This document shows positions 42,360 through 51,192 of a stretch of 64,000 bases of DNA, piece by piece. The translations under genes and the position numbers were made by a program. The DNA is from Rhizobium leucaenae USDA 9039 (GTDB taxonomy: Bacteria; Pseudomonadota; Alphaproteobacteria; Rhizobiales; Rhizobiaceae): the NCBI RefSeq assembly GCF_000426285.1, contig NZ_AUFB01000005.1, positions 1 to 64,000 of the forward strand, in the 5' to 3' direction. Positions within the stretch are counted from its first letter, which is position 1, and every line of letters starts with the position of its first letter. A model generated the notes under the pieces. That model was given only the letters and a program-made list of their open reading frames with translations. It was not told the DNA's origin and did not search any database.

Positions 42360-42858
42360 AAATTGTTGAAAATTCGCGTCATGGCTGTTGTGCGCCGCCG
42401 TTAATGATTTTTTTTCGAATGATCCGAAAGATGAATTTTGACTATATCATTTGGGAAAATTTCGCCAAAAATATATCGCAAACGATACAAAAACCTTAGA
42501 AACTTATTCTCGGCGAGGGAAAATTTGCGATTCGCGCTAACACACTTGCATTACGGCAGTGTGCTCTCCGGAACACGTTAAAAAACTTTTGCTTGCCAAT
42601 TCCCGATAAACACAGCACTCTCAACGCTGTTCGGGCATTTTTAGAGCATGGGAAGTCCTTAATAAAGTTGCGCGCCGGAAACGCTAAATTATTCCGGTCA
42701 GCTTGGTTGAGAAACGATGCGCGAATTCGCTTCGAAACCACGCCGAGGTATAGGGGACCTTTTCCTTCAAATTGCGAGAACTGCCTGCAAGCGCCCGCAA
42801 GGGCAATACAGCAATGCTGCCCGTGTGGATGGTGGGCAGAGAGAAAAGGACCTGAGGC
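42360..42858 (+). other. Long upstream region of the cold-shock gene
   Basis: 499 bases without a convincing gene. The first third is AT-rich (42400-42500), and the rest probably holds the cspA promoter and a long 5' untranslated leader as is usual for cold-shock genes. CCGGAA and TTCCGG (about 42675-42695) could form a stem in the leader. I could not fix a transcription start. Confidence 0.5.
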
Positions 42859-43074
42859 ATGGCCGAGACTGGCACTGTAAAGTTTTTCAATACCGATAAG
42901 GGCTTCGGTTTCATCAAACCAGACAAGGGTGGCGCGGACATCTTTGTGCACATTTCCGCAGTACAGGCTTCTGGTCTGGCAGGGTTGTCGGAAAACCAGA
43001 AGGTAAGCTTCGACACGGAACCGGATCGCCGCGGCAAGGGACCGAAGGCTGTCAATCTTCAGATTGCCGGCTGA
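42859..43074 (+). CDS. Cold-shock protein (CspA family)
   Basis: A 71-residue OB-fold single-stranded nucleic-acid-binding protein acting as an RNA chaperone. RNP1 is 'KGFGFIKPD' and RNP2 'DIFVHISAVQAS'; it begins 'METGTVKFF'-like with MAETGTVKFFNTDKGFGFI. Size is standard. An AAAAGGACC-type site precedes the ATG. Which of the several rhizobial csp genes it is cannot be told. Confidence 0.96.
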   Translation: MAETGTVKFFNTDKGFGFIKPDKGGADIFVHISAVQASGLAGLSENQKVSFDTEPDRRGKGPKAVNLQIAG

Positions 43075-43105
43075 GAGCGCCTTACGGCTTTCATTCGAGT
43101 TGAAG

Positions 43106-43127
43106 CCCGGCAGTGATGCCGGGTTTT
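43106..43127 (+). terminator. Terminator of the cold-shock gene
   Basis: CCCGGCA (43106-43112) and TGCCGGG (43117-43123) form a 7-bp stem, followed by TTTT. It lies 32 bases after the stop codon. Confidence 0.85.
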
Positions 43128-43222
43128 GTCATTCAGTCTGCATTCAGCTTGCCATGTCTAGTGTGTCCTCCATGTAAGGTTGGGAATTGCGGTCTTCCCG
43201 GTTCCCCTCAGAGGACAGACTC

Positions 43223-43648
43223 ATGAACATGCTCGGCAAATCGCTCGTTATGTCCGCCGTGGCTGCAGCCCTGACGATGACATCCATTTCCACCGCTTCG
43301 GCTGATGATCACTGGCACCATCACAATGGCTGGGCGATTGGCGCTGCAGGCCTCGCCACCGGCCTGATCGTCGGCTCGGCAATTGCCAGCCAACCGCGTT
43401 ACGTCGAACCGGATCCGGTCTACGTCGATCCCGACTATGCGCCGCCGCCTGCCTACTACTATCGCGCTCCGCCGCGCCGTGTCTATGTCGAGCGTGACGT
43501 CGGCTATTATGCTCCGCAGCCAGTTGGCTTGCGCCCCTGGTCATCCCAATGGATGCGCTATTGCTACGATCGCTACAGCAGCTTCGACGGCCGCAGCGGC
43601 ACCTATCTCGGCTATGATGGCATGCGCCACTTCTGCACAGCCAACTAA
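43223..43648 (+). CDS. BA14K-family secreted protein
   Basis: A 141-residue protein with a signal peptide (about residues 1-27, ending 'STASA') and a mature part rich in Tyr, Pro and Arg. The C-terminal 'MRYCYDRYSSFDGRSGTYLG' followed by 'DGMRHFC' is the BA14K signature, first known as a Brucella immunoreactive 14-kDa protein that is needed for cell-envelope integrity. A Gly/Ala-rich membrane-like segment (about 42-60) may anchor it. Role in the envelope is inferred. ATG 43223 is chosen because it begins the signal peptide. Confidence 0.92.
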   Translation: MNMLGKSLVMSAVAAALTMTSISTASADDHWHHHNGWAIGAAGLATGLIVGSAIASQPRYVEPDPVYVDPDYAPPPAYYYRAPPRRVYVERDVGYYAPQPVGLRPWSSQWMRYCYDRYSSFDGRSGTYLGYDGMRHFCTAN

Positions 43649-43711
43649 TCCCTGTGCAAGCCGATGTCTTAAAAGAAAGCGCCGCCATCCCGCGGCGCTT
43701 TTGTTTTGGCT

Positions 43712-43811
43712 TCAGAGCGGTCTGGCGCTTCAAGAAATCCGCTATATCCTATTGTTTTTACACAATTGCGGACAGAAAAACCGCTGAGCACTTTTCCGAA
43801 AATTGCTCTAA
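43712..43811 (-). repeat. Rhizobial intergenic repeat, copy B
   Basis: The reverse complement aligns with copy A (14018-14126): GAGCAATTTTCGGAAAAGTGC, CAGCGGTTTTTCTGTCCGC, GTAAAAACAATAGGATATAGCG and a final ...GCTCTGA. This copy is the most diverged. Its TAGAGC end contains the stop codon of the MBL hydrolase gene (43808-43810). Confidence 0.75.
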
Positions 43812-44452
43812 AGTCCACGCAGGAATGGATTGGTGCGGCGCTCCTCGCCGATCTGGCCGCCGGGTCCATGGCCGCAGATGAAGCCGACGTCATCGCCAAG
43901 GGGAAATACCTTGTCGCGGATCGACTCTAAAAGCTGCTGATGATTGCCGCCCGGCAGATCGGTACGGCCGATCGAACCATGGAACAGCACATCACCAACA
44001 TGGGCGAATTTCTGGGTTCTGTTGAAATAGATGACGTGGCCCGGCGCATGGCCGGGACAATGGAATACTTCAAACTCATGTTCGCCGAAGGAAACTTTGT
44101 CACCATCCTTCAGAAAGCGATCCGGTATCACGTTGCGAACGCCCTCGATGTTGAACATCTTGCTCTTCGACTCGATATTCTGCAGCAGCAGGCGGTCGTC
44201 TTCATGCGGGCCGATGACCTCCAAACTCAACGTTTCCCGAAGCTCGTCAGCGCCGCCCGCATGGTCGATATGACCGTGCGTCAGCCAGATCGCCTTCAAC
44301 ACGATACCGTTTTCGCGCACTGTCTGCAGGATGACGTCGACGTCGCCGCCGGGATCCACCACGACCCCCTCCTTCGTTTCCGGATCGAACAGGATGGTGC
44401 AATTCTGTTCGAAGGGTGTCACCGGAATGATGCCGGCCTGGAGCATGCCCAT
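43808..44452 (-). CDS. Metallo-beta-lactamase-fold hydrolase (glyoxalase II-like, YcbL type)
   Basis: A 214-residue MBL-fold hydrolase. The metal-binding motif is 'IWLTHGHIDHAGGADELRET' (HxHxDH), with further ligands in 'VFHCPGHAPGHVIYF' and 'FVGD...FHGSIGRTDLPGG'. It resembles hydroxyacylglutathione hydrolase and YcbL and probably hydrolyses a thioester. ATG 44452 gives the family length; earlier starts add ~50 unmatched residues. Its stop codon TAG (43808-43810) is in the end of repeat copy B. Confidence 0.9.
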   Translation of the reverse strand: MGMLQAGIIPVTPFEQNCTILFDPETKEGVVVDPGGDVDVILQTVRENGIVLKAIWLTHGHIDHAGGADELRETLSLEVIGPHEDDRLLLQNIESKSKMFNIEGVRNVIPDRFLKDGDKVSFGEHEFEVFHCPGHAPGHVIYFNRTQKFAHVGDVLFHGSIGRTDLPGGNHQQLLESIRDKVFPLGDDVGFICGHGPGGQIGEERRTNPFLRGL

Positions 44453-44620
44453 GGGAAGCGCCTCGTCTGTTGAATGCATATTCCGCCGATATAATCCCAA
44501 ACACTCGGCAAAACAGCCCCTCTTCCTTGGAAAACGTCGAGACTGCCTGACCGCGCGGCGGAACACTCCGCCTTTGCGAGCGTTTGCAAAGGTGGACTGC
44601 CTCAGCAAAGGAGAAAGTCA

Positions 44621-45238
44621 ATGTTCGCAAAGAGAAACTTGCTGCTGACGGGCCTTGTGCTCCTGGGCAGCGCTGGGTTCGCCCAAGCGCAGATGTCCGC
44701 AACAACAGCGACCGACCTCGACGTCCGCACCGGCCCGGGTCCGCAGTATCCAAGTCTCGGCATGGCAACCCGCGGCTCTGAAGCGAGCCTCGACGGGTGC
44801 ATCCAAGGCAGTAGCTGGTGCCGCATCGATGTCAACGGCATGCGCGGTTGGGTAGACGCCGAGGCCTTGAGCGTCGAGCAGAACGGCAATCCGGTCGTCG
44901 TCGAAGAGCACTACAGCCAGCTCGGCGTACCAGTTATCACCTATAGCGAAACCGATCAGACAGCGACGGGCAGTGTTTCCCCCTCACCCGACGACGAACT
45001 GATCGGCCCTGTCAGTGAGATCGATGCCGTCGCCCCGCCTGCCGAAGTCCGCACCTACATCACTCAGAACCGGGTCAACACTGTGCGGCTGCGCGGCAAC
45101 GTCGTCGTCGGCGCCACTCTGCCGCAAAACGTCGTCATCCACCGTATCCCCGACTATCAATACAGCTATGTGGAAGTGAACCGCCAACCGGTGCTGGTCG
45201 ATCCGACAACACGCCGCATCGTCTACGTTTACCAATGA
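44621..45238 (+). CDS. SH3-like and DUF1236 domain secreted protein
   Basis: A 205-residue protein with signal peptide (about residues 1-23, 'FAQA'). An SH3b-type domain follows at about 27-80: 'TDLDVRTGPGPQYPSLGMAT' and 'WCRIDVNGMRGWVDAEAL'. From about 135, DUF1236 has 'YITQNRVNTVRLRGNVVVGA' and 'YQYSYVEVNRQPVLVDPTTR'. Such two-domain proteins are common in Rhizobiales and probably bind cell-wall material; function is unproven. It is divergent from the MBL gene. Confidence 0.9.
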   Translation: MFAKRNLLLTGLVLLGSAGFAQAQMSATTATDLDVRTGPGPQYPSLGMATRGSEASLDGCIQGSSWCRIDVNGMRGWVDAEALSVEQNGNPVVVEEHYSQLGVPVITYSETDQTATGSVSPSPDDELIGPVSEIDAVAPPAEVRTYITQNRVNTVRLRGNVVVGATLPQNVVIHRIPDYQYSYVEVNRQPVLVDPTTRRIVYVYQ

Positions 45239-45272
45239 TCCGCTGCGGCTGAACAGCAACGCGTCAATGCGC

Positions 45273-45298
45273 CGGCGGCCAAAAGGCCGCCGCTCTCT
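45273..45298 (+). terminator. Terminator-like hairpin after the SH3/DUF1236 gene
   Basis: CGGCGGCC (45273-45280) and GGCCGCCG (45285-45292) form an 8-bp stem with an AAAA loop, followed by CTCTCTTT. Confidence 0.65.
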
Positions 45299-45430
45299 TT
45301 GCGCGGATTTTCCGACAGATTGTTGCGGAAACCTCTCCTGTGAGTTGCCTTCCTGCTTTCCCCGAAAATGCACGAGGTATTGGCCAGCGATAGAGCCGGG
45401 TGGACAGAAGACACACGGCTTTGGGAAGCC

Positions 45431-46321
45431 TTAAGCGGCCGCCGCGGCAGTCGGATAGACTTCCTTCATGTAGTCGTTCATCAGCGTTTCGCTGATCGAT
45501 GCCGGCGTGAAACGATAAGGTCCGATTTCCGAGACCGGCGTCACTTCCGCTGCCGAACCGGTCAGGAAGCATTCGCTGAACTCGGACAATTCTTCCGGCA
45601 TGATCGCCCGTTCGACCACCTGCAACCCCCGCCGCTTGGCAAGTTCGATCACCGTCTGCCGCGTGATGCCGTTCAGAAAGCAATCCGGCGTCGGCGTATG
45701 GATGACGCCGTCCTTCACGAAGAAGATATTGGCGCCCGTCGCTTCTGCCACCTGACCGCGGTAATCGAGCATCATCGCGTCGGCATAGCCTTTGGCTTCG
45801 GCCGCGTGTTTGGAGATGGTGCAGATCATGTAGAGGCCGGCAGCCTTCGAGGCGCAAGGCGCAGTCTTCGGATCGGGGCGGCGATATTCGGCGATGTCGA
45901 GACGGATGCCCTTCAGCTTTTCAGCCGGATTGAAATAACTGCCCCACTGCCAGATTGCGATCGCCACGTTGATACGGTTGTTCTGGGCGGACACACCCAT
46001 CATCTCGCTGCCGCGCCAGGCGATCGGGCGCACATAGGCTTCGGAAAAGCCCTGACGCTTCAACAGTTCGATTGTTGCGGCATCCAGTTCGGCAACGCTG
46101 TAGGGAATTTTGAAGCCAAGAATATCGCCTGACTTGTGAAGGCGCTGATTGTGCTCCGTCAGCTTGAAGACCCGGCCGCCATAGGCGCGCTCGCCCTCGA
46201 AGACTGCGCTCGCATAATGCAGACCATGGGTCAGCACATGAATCTTAGCGTCCTTCCAGGGCACGAACGCGCCGTTGAACCAGATCTCCCCATCCAGTTG
46301 ATCAAAAGGAACCGATGCCAT
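45431..46321 (-). CDS. ilvE: Branched-chain-amino-acid aminotransferase
   Basis: Fold-type IV PLP transaminase for the last step of Ile, Leu and Val synthesis. The 296 residues begin 'MASVPFDQLDGEIWFNGAFV', with 'HVLTHGLHYASAVFEGERAY' and the PLP lysine in 'APCASKAAGLYMICTISKHA'. 'EATGANIFFVKDG' and 'FLTGSAAEVTPV' bind cofactor phosphate and substrate. ATG 46321 gives normal length; the frame runs about 178 codons further upstream, crossing the divergent promoter, without similarity. It is divergent from the MarR gene. Confidence 0.96.
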   Translation of the reverse strand: MASVPFDQLDGEIWFNGAFVPWKDAKIHVLTHGLHYASAVFEGERAYGGRVFKLTEHNQRLHKSGDILGFKIPYSVAELDAATIELLKRQGFSEAYVRPIAWRGSEMMGVSAQNNRINVAIAIWQWGSYFNPAEKLKGIRLDIAEYRRPDPKTAPCASKAAGLYMICTISKHAAEAKGYADAMMLDYRGQVAEATGANIFFVKDGVIHTPTPDCFLNGITRQTVIELAKRRGLQVVERAIMPEELSEFSECFLTGSAAEVTPVSEIGPYRFTPASISETLMNDYMKEVYPTAAAAA

Positions 46322-46579
46322 CTTACTTCTCCTCCGGCGCCCGGACGCCATGACTGTTGATTGTTGTCCCCATTCCGCATTATCCACGATGCAAGTGGGG
46401 AAAATATGAGACGTCTTGGAGTTTTGCGCAGCCGGGCTTAGTTTCCAAATATGGCCATATCCGTCCGGGCGGCGCAAGATCGGCGAAAACCTAGCAGCGG
46501 CGTAAAAATACGTCAATAAAGCTGACATATTTTTGCGCAAGTTTCCCGATTGCCCCAAAATAGGAAAGGAAATGCCAAG

Positions 46580-47056
46580 GTGCCACGACAGACGAGCCAA
46601 AAAGTAGCAAAACCGGAGCTGCTGGCGACGCCGATGGAGAATGCGGGGATCATCGATTTCGAGATCATCGAGCTGCTTTTCTTTGCCTATCGAGACTTCG
46701 TGTCGGATCCCGACCAGATTCTGGACAAGAGCGGATTCGGCCGTGCCCATCACCGCGTCGTTCATTTTGTTAACCGCGAACCCGGCATGACGGTTGCGGA
46801 CCTGTTGGAAACATTGAAGATCACCAAACAGAGTTTGGCGCGGGTTCTCAAACAATTGATCGATTCAGGGTATATTCATCAGGTGACCGGGCCTGAGGAT
46901 CGTCGGCAGCGCAAGCTCTACCCCACACAAGCCGGCCGCGATTTGGCATTGGCGCTGGCCGAGCCGCAATCGCGCCGTATTGAACGGGCATTCGAAGGCG
47001 CATCCGATGCGACGCGCGAAAGCGTCAAAAGGTTCCTGAGGGGAATGCAGGACTAA
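46580..47056 (+). CDS. MarR-family transcriptional regulator
   Basis: A 158-residue winged-helix regulator with 'RAHHRVVHFVNREPGMTVAD', the helix-turn-helix 'VADLLETLKITKQSLARVLK' and wing 'GPEDRRQRKLYPTQAGRDLA'. I propose the GTG start at 46580 because the AGGAAAGGA site (46562-46570) is 9 bases before it. It is divergent from ilvE with 258 bases between, and is followed 87 bases later by a two-component system. Target unknown. Confidence 0.88.
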   Translation: MPRQTSQKVAKPELLATPMENAGIIDFEIIELLFFAYRDFVSDPDQILDKSGFGRAHHRVVHFVNREPGMTVADLLETLKITKQSLARVLKQLIDSGYIHQVTGPEDRRQRKLYPTQAGRDLALALAEPQSRRIERAFEGASDATRESVKRFLRGMQD

Positions 47057-47143
47057 GTTATGGTCTCGGACCGAAAAACCGCAAAGCGTGGTTTTGGATA
47101 GACCATCTCAATCAAACGGATAGACAAGATCGAGACGGATTGA

Positions 47144-47845
47144 ATGACGACAAAGACAGCAATTTCGGACGATGCAGCACATCTTTTGGTCGTGGATGAC
47201 GACACCCGTATCCGCGCCCTTCTCAACCGTTATCTCATGGAAAAGGGATTCCGGGTAACGGCCGCCGCCGATGGCGCCGAGGCTCGCCGCAAGCTCGAAG
47301 GGCTCGATTTCGACCTCATCATCATGGACGTGATGATGCCCGGCGAATCCGGAATCACGCTGACGGCAAGCCTCCGCGCCATCAAGAACATACCGATCAT
47401 CATGCTGACCGCCCTTGCCGAGTCGGAAGCCCGCATCGCCGGATTGGAAGCTGGCGCCGACGATTATCTGCCGAAACCTTTCGATCCGCGCGAACTTGTG
47501 TTGCGCATCAACAATATCCTGCGTCGCAACGCGCCCGCCGACGCGCCGAAGATCGAACAGGTGATGTTCGGCCCCTATACCTTCTCGCTGACCCGTAAAG
47601 AGTTGAAGAAAGCCTCCGAGCTCATCCGCCTGACCGACCGCGAGCAGGAAATCATGCTGCTCTTTGCCAAGCGCGCCGGCGATACGATTCCCCGTCACGA
47701 ACTGATCGGCAGCGACGCCGAAGTCGGCGAGCGCACCATCGACGTGCAGATCAATCGCTTGCGCCGCAAGATCGAGGATGATCCGGCCAATCCCGTCTGG
47801 CTGCAGACGGTACGCGGCATCGGCTACCGGCTGAGCATAGATTAA
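47144..47845 (+). CDS. OmpR-family response regulator (PetR-like)
   Basis: A 233-residue response regulator with receiver domain (about 12-125): acidic pocket 'LLVVDDDTRIRALLNRYLME', phosphorylated Asp62 in 'LIIMDVMMPGESG' and Lys111 in 'YLPKPFDPREL'. A winged-helix output domain (about 140-233) includes 'VGERTIDVQINRLRRKIEDD' and 'VRGIGYRL'. It resembles Rhodobacter PetR. The sensor kinase gene follows after 25 bases, so they form a two-gene operon. Confidence 0.95.
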   Translation: MTTKTAISDDAAHLLVVDDDTRIRALLNRYLMEKGFRVTAAADGAEARRKLEGLDFDLIIMDVMMPGESGITLTASLRAIKNIPIIMLTALAESEARIAGLEAGADDYLPKPFDPRELVLRINNILRRNAPADAPKIEQVMFGPYTFSLTRKELKKASELIRLTDREQEIMLLFAKRAGDTIPRHELIGSDAEVGERTIDVQINRLRRKIEDDPANPVWLQTVRGIGYRLSID

Positions 47846-47870
47846 TATCATTTCCTTGGGATCAGCGGCG

Positions 47871-49250
47871 ATGGTGACATTCGACTCGATCAGGCGCGAT
47901 CAGGAGCACACGCCCTCCAACGGCATGCGCTGGTTTTCGCGCTGGTGGCGGAGACGGCTGCCGACCGGCCTCTATGCGCGCACGCTGCTGATCTTCATCC
48001 TGCCTATGATCATCCTGCAGGCGGTCGTAACCATCGTCTTCATGGAGCGCCACTGGCAGATGGTGACCCAACGCCTGTCGATGGCGACAACCCGCGACAT
48101 CGCCGCCATCATCGACATCATTCAGACCTATCCGCAGGATGCCGACTATTCCGCGGTCGCACAGATGGCCCGGCAAAAGCTCGACCTTGCCATTTCGATC
48201 GAGCCGGGCGGCGAGCTGCCGCCGCCGCGCGAGAAGCCGTTCTTTTCGATTCTCGATGGCATCTTGAGCGACGAAATCCGCGATCAGATCAATCTCCCCT
48301 TCTGGATCGACACGGTCGGCAATTCCAGCCTCGTCGAAATCCGCATCAAACTGCCCGACAAGGTGCTTCGCGTCTTTGCGAAGCGCAGCCAGACCTACGC
48401 CTCGAACACACATATCTTCATTCTTTGGATGGTCGGCACATCGCTGGTGCTGATCGGCATTGCCGTGCTGTTCCTGCGCGGCCAGATCCGGCCGATCCTG
48501 GCACTGACGCAGGCTGCGGAAAGTTTCGGCAAGGGGCAGCGGCTGGAGAACTATTCGCCGCGCGGCGCCGATGAGGTGCGCCGCGCCGGCCTCGCCTTCA
48601 TCTTGATGCGCGAGCGCATCGAACGGCAGATCGAGCAGCGCACCGCGATGCTCTCCGGCGTCAGCCATGACCTGCGCACCGTGCTGACACGCTTCAAACT
48701 GCAGCTCGCGCTTGTCGGCGACAACCCCGATCTCGTCGGCCTCAACGAGGACGTCGAGGACATGCAGAGCATGCTGGAGGGCTATATGGCCTTCGCCCGC
48801 GGCGAGGCCGAAGAGGATGTCGGCAAGCTTCGGCTCAGCGATATCCTCGACAAGGTCGAACAGGACTTCTCGCTGCACGGCAAGTCCATGAGCTTTTCGA
48901 TCGACGGCGACGATGAAATCTCCGTCCGTCCGAACGCCTTTACACGGCTGGTGACGAACCTCGCTTCCAATGCGCGCCGATATGCGAATACGCTGCGCAT
49001 CGAAGCCAAGCACAGTACCAAATGGCTGACGATCAATTTCGATGACGACGGCCCCGGCATTCCCGTCAATGCGCGCGAGGATGTGTTCAAGCCGTTCTTC
49101 CGGCTGGACGAGGCGCGCAATCTCGACAATTCCGGCACGGGCCTCGGCCTTGCCATTGCCCGCGATATCGCCCGCAGCCACGGCGGTAATGTCACACTCG
49201 GCGACAGCCCGCTGGGCGGTCTGCGCGCCACCATCCGCATTCCGGCCTAG
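47871..49250 (+). CDS. EnvZ-like sensor histidine kinase
   Basis: A 459-residue inner-membrane kinase. Two membrane segments (about 37-57 and 182-202) flank a ~125-residue sensor region, then a HAMP linker (about 205-258). The H-box 'GVSHDLRTVLTRFKLQLALV' holds His266, and Val271 stands where most kinases of this type have Pro. The ATPase domain shows 'VTNLASNARRYANTL', 'FDDDGPGIPVNARED' and 'GTGLGLAIARDIARSHGG'. ATG 47871 is used; a TTG 15 bases earlier is possible. Partner is the preceding regulator. Its stop TAG begins repeat copy C. Confidence 0.95.
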   Translation: MVTFDSIRRDQEHTPSNGMRWFSRWWRRRLPTGLYARTLLIFILPMIILQAVVTIVFMERHWQMVTQRLSMATTRDIAAIIDIIQTYPQDADYSAVAQMARQKLDLAISIEPGGELPPPREKPFFSILDGILSDEIRDQINLPFWIDTVGNSSLVEIRIKLPDKVLRVFAKRSQTYASNTHIFILWMVGTSLVLIGIAVLFLRGQIRPILALTQAAESFGKGQRLENYSPRGADEVRRAGLAFILMRERIERQIEQRTAMLSGVSHDLRTVLTRFKLQLALVGDNPDLVGLNEDVEDMQSMLEGYMAFARGEAEEDVGKLRLSDILDKVEQDFSLHGKSMSFSIDGDDEISVRPNAFTRLVTNLASNARRYANTLRIEAKHSTKWLTINFDDDGPGIPVNAREDVFKPFFRLDEARNLDNSGTGLGLAIARDIARSHGGNVTLGDSPLGGLRATIRIPA

Positions 49251-49350
49251 AGCGGCTTAGCGTTTCACGGAATCGCTTTCTCGCTCTATCCCTTTGTTTT
49301 TACGCATTCCGGACGGAAAACTGCTTCGCACTTTTCCTGGAATTGCTCAA
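49248..49350 (-). repeat. Rhizobial intergenic repeat, copy C
   Basis: The reverse complement aligns closely with copy A: GAGCAATTCCAGGAAAAGTG, AAGCAGTTTTCCGTCCGG, GTAAAAACAAAGGGATAGAGCG, GAAAGCGATTCCGTGAAACGC. It has the opposite orientation. Its first three bases (TAG, 49248-49250) are the stop codon of the histidine kinase. The other end is at about 49350, just before a GGAGAGGA ribosome site of the next gene. Confidence 0.85.
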
Positions 49351-49364
49351 GGAGAGGACATTGC

Positions 49365-49946
49365 ATGCCGATCGACATCAACGACATGCATTGGCTCAAT
49401 CTGCCGCCGGCCTGGGAAGTGAACAATGGCCGGCTGCTCGTCCGCTCCGGTGACCAGACCGATTTTTGGCAGGGAACCTATTACGGCTTTCACCGCGACG
49501 ACGGCCATTTCCTCGGCCGGCAATGGCATGGCGACTTCACCGCTGAGATCACCTTCATCGGTCACTATCACGAACTCTACGACCAGGCCGGGCTGATGGT
49601 CCGCCATGACGCCGAGCATTGGATGAAATGCGGGATCGAATATACCGACGGCGCCAAACATTTCAGCGTCGTGGTCACCAACGACAACTCCGATTGGTCC
49701 GCCTTCCGGCTCGATCATGAATTCGATGCCCTGTCGGTGCGGGTGACCCGCAACGGGGACGCGCTTTTCATCCAATACCGCACCGACAAGATGACCGAGT
49801 GGCGCATGGCCCGTCTCGCCTGGTTCGATCCAGCCCTCGAAGAAGTCTTTATTGGCCCCGCCTTCTGCTCACCGCAGCGCGACGGTTTCGAAGCAGAATT
49901 TCTGGATTTCAGCGTAACCGACCCAGTGTCGCGGGAGATTCATTGA
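49365..49946 (+). CDS. DUF1349 domain protein
   Basis: A 193-residue soluble protein with a concanavalin-like DUF1349 fold. The pattern includes 'LLVRSGDQTDFWQGTYYGFH', 'HELYDQAGLMVRHDAEHWMK', 'CGIEYTDGAKHFSVVVTNDN' and 'EVFIGPAFCSPQRDGFEAEF'. No signal peptide is visible, so it is probably cytoplasmic. Function is unknown; it may bind carbohydrate. A GGAGAGGA site is directly before the ATG, at the edge of repeat copy C. Confidence 0.85.
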   Translation: MPIDINDMHWLNLPPAWEVNNGRLLVRSGDQTDFWQGTYYGFHRDDGHFLGRQWHGDFTAEITFIGHYHELYDQAGLMVRHDAEHWMKCGIEYTDGAKHFSVVVTNDNSDWSAFRLDHEFDALSVRVTRNGDALFIQYRTDKMTEWRMARLAWFDPALEEVFIGPAFCSPQRDGFEAEFLDFSVTDPVSREIH

Positions 49947-49947
49947 A

Positions 49948-49977
49948 ACCCTTCGCCCCAGCCGTTGGGGCGAGGGT
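49948..49977. terminator. Palindrome between convergent genes (likely bidirectional terminator)
   Basis: ACCCTTCGCCCCA and TGGGGCGAGGGT form a 12-bp stem with one bulged T and a 5-base loop, right after the DUF1349 stop and before the convergent csaA end. It is similar in style to the palindrome at 19798-19822. Confidence 0.55.
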
Positions 49978-49983
49978 AGCACT

Positions 49984-50325
49984 TCACATCATTTTCCTGC
50001 CGTTCGGCACCGGCTGGGTCACTGCCGCAAGCACGATCGCGCCGGACTCATCCTCGAAGCCAAGGGTGAGCACTTCGGAGCGGACAGGCCCGATCTGGCG
50101 CGGCGGAAAGTTGACGACGCCAAGGACCTGGCGGCCGATCAGGGATTCCGGTGTGTAATGCACGGTGATCTGCGCCGAAGAGCGCTTGATGCCGATCTCC
50201 GGTCCGAAATCGATCTTCAATTTGAAAGCCGGCTTGCGCGCTTCCGGAAAAGGCTCCGCCTCGATGATCGTGCCTACGCGGATGTCCACCCGCTCGAAAT
50301 CGCCATAGGTGATCTCTTCCGCCAT
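49984..50325 (-). CDS. csaA: CsaA-type tRNA-binding domain protein
   Basis: A 113-residue protein with a single OB-fold tRNA-binding domain ('[20 protein letters not shown]' at the N-terminus, '[20 protein letters not shown]' in the middle). The size and pattern match CsaA, a small dimeric protein related to the C-terminal domain of methionyl-tRNA synthetase and thought to act in protein secretion. It lies 26 bases after proC and is probably transcribed with it. Confidence 0.85.
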   Translation of the reverse strand: MAEEITYGDFERVDIRVGTIIEAEPFPEARKPAFKLKIDFGPEIGIKRSSAQITVHYTPESLIGRQVLGVVNFPPRQIGPVRSEVLTLGFEDESGAIVLAAVTQPVPNGRKMM

Positions 50326-50351
50326 ACGCGCACCTCTTTGATGCTGGGAAA

Positions 50352-51191
50352 TTAGCCGGCCAGTTCCTGCGCGCGCTTGCGCGCTGCCTCCAGCGCCTCG
50401 TCGAACAGAGGCTGCATGCCATCTTCGGCCATCAGAACGGCAAGGGCTGCGGCAGTGGTTCCGCCAGGAGACGTCACATTCTGACGCAGACGCGAAGCGT
50501 CATCGGGGGACTGATGCAACAATTCACCAGCCCCCGCGACAGTTTCCCGTGCGAGGCGCATAGCGAGGTCCGCCTGCAGGCCGAGCTTCCGGCCCGCCTC
50601 CGCCATGCACTCGACGAGATAAAATACATAGGCCGGCCCGCTGCCGGACACGGCCGTTACAGCATCGATATCGGCCTCCGCCGGCACCCATTCGACCGGA
50701 CCGGACACCTTTAGAAGATTTTGCACCAACTGCCGCTGACGCTCGCCGACTTTGGCGTTGGCAAACGCACCGGTGACGCCGCGGCCGACCATGGCCGGCG
50801 TGTTCGGCATGGCGCGCACCATCGCTGCTTCACCTAGGCTTTGTTCAAGGAAAGCAAGCGTCTTGCCGGCAGCGATCGACACCACCACGGTATTCTGTCC
50901 GATCGACGCCTTGAACGGCGGCAATATTGCTTCCATGACCTGCGGCTTTACGGCAACGAAAAGAACGCCAGCGATAATCCCTTCGGGAACGCCGATGACG
51001 TGCTTCGCGCCGGCATCGGCGATCAACTTCAGCATCGCATCCGACGGCTTGGGATCGACGACGGTCACCGAGGAGCCCGGCACGCCGCTTTTCAGCCAGC
51101 CCGTCAGCAGAGCGCCGCCCATGTTGCCGGCCCCGATCAGGATGATGGGATCGGAGGATGCAAAAGCGCTCGAGGATGCCTCAGTTGCCAT
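50352..51191 (-). CDS. proC: Pyrroline-5-carboxylate reductase
   Basis: Last enzyme of proline synthesis, NADPH-dependent. The 279 residues show the nucleotide-binding '[20 protein letters not shown]', '[20 protein letters not shown]' and the C-terminal substrate motif '[20 protein letters not shown]'. ATG 51191 is chosen because it makes a normal N-terminus, with only 1 base between the YbjN stop and this start; the frame extends 19 codons back. It is the middle gene of a ybjN-proC-csaA operon. Confidence 0.97.
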   Translation of the reverse strand: MATEASSSAFASSDPIILIGAGNMGGALLTGWLKSGVPGSSVTVVDPKPSDAMLKLIADAGAKHVIGVPEGIIAGVLFVAVKPQVMEAILPPFKASIGQNTVVVSIAAGKTLAFLEQSLGEAAMVRAMPNTPAMVGRGVTGAFANAKVGERQRQLVQNLLKVSGPVEWVPAEADIDAVTAVSGSGPAYVFYLVECMAEAGRKLGLQADLAMRLARETVAGAGELLHQSPDDASRLRQNVTSPGGTTAAALAVLMAEDGMQPLFDEALEAARKRAQELAG

Positions 51192-51192
51192 A

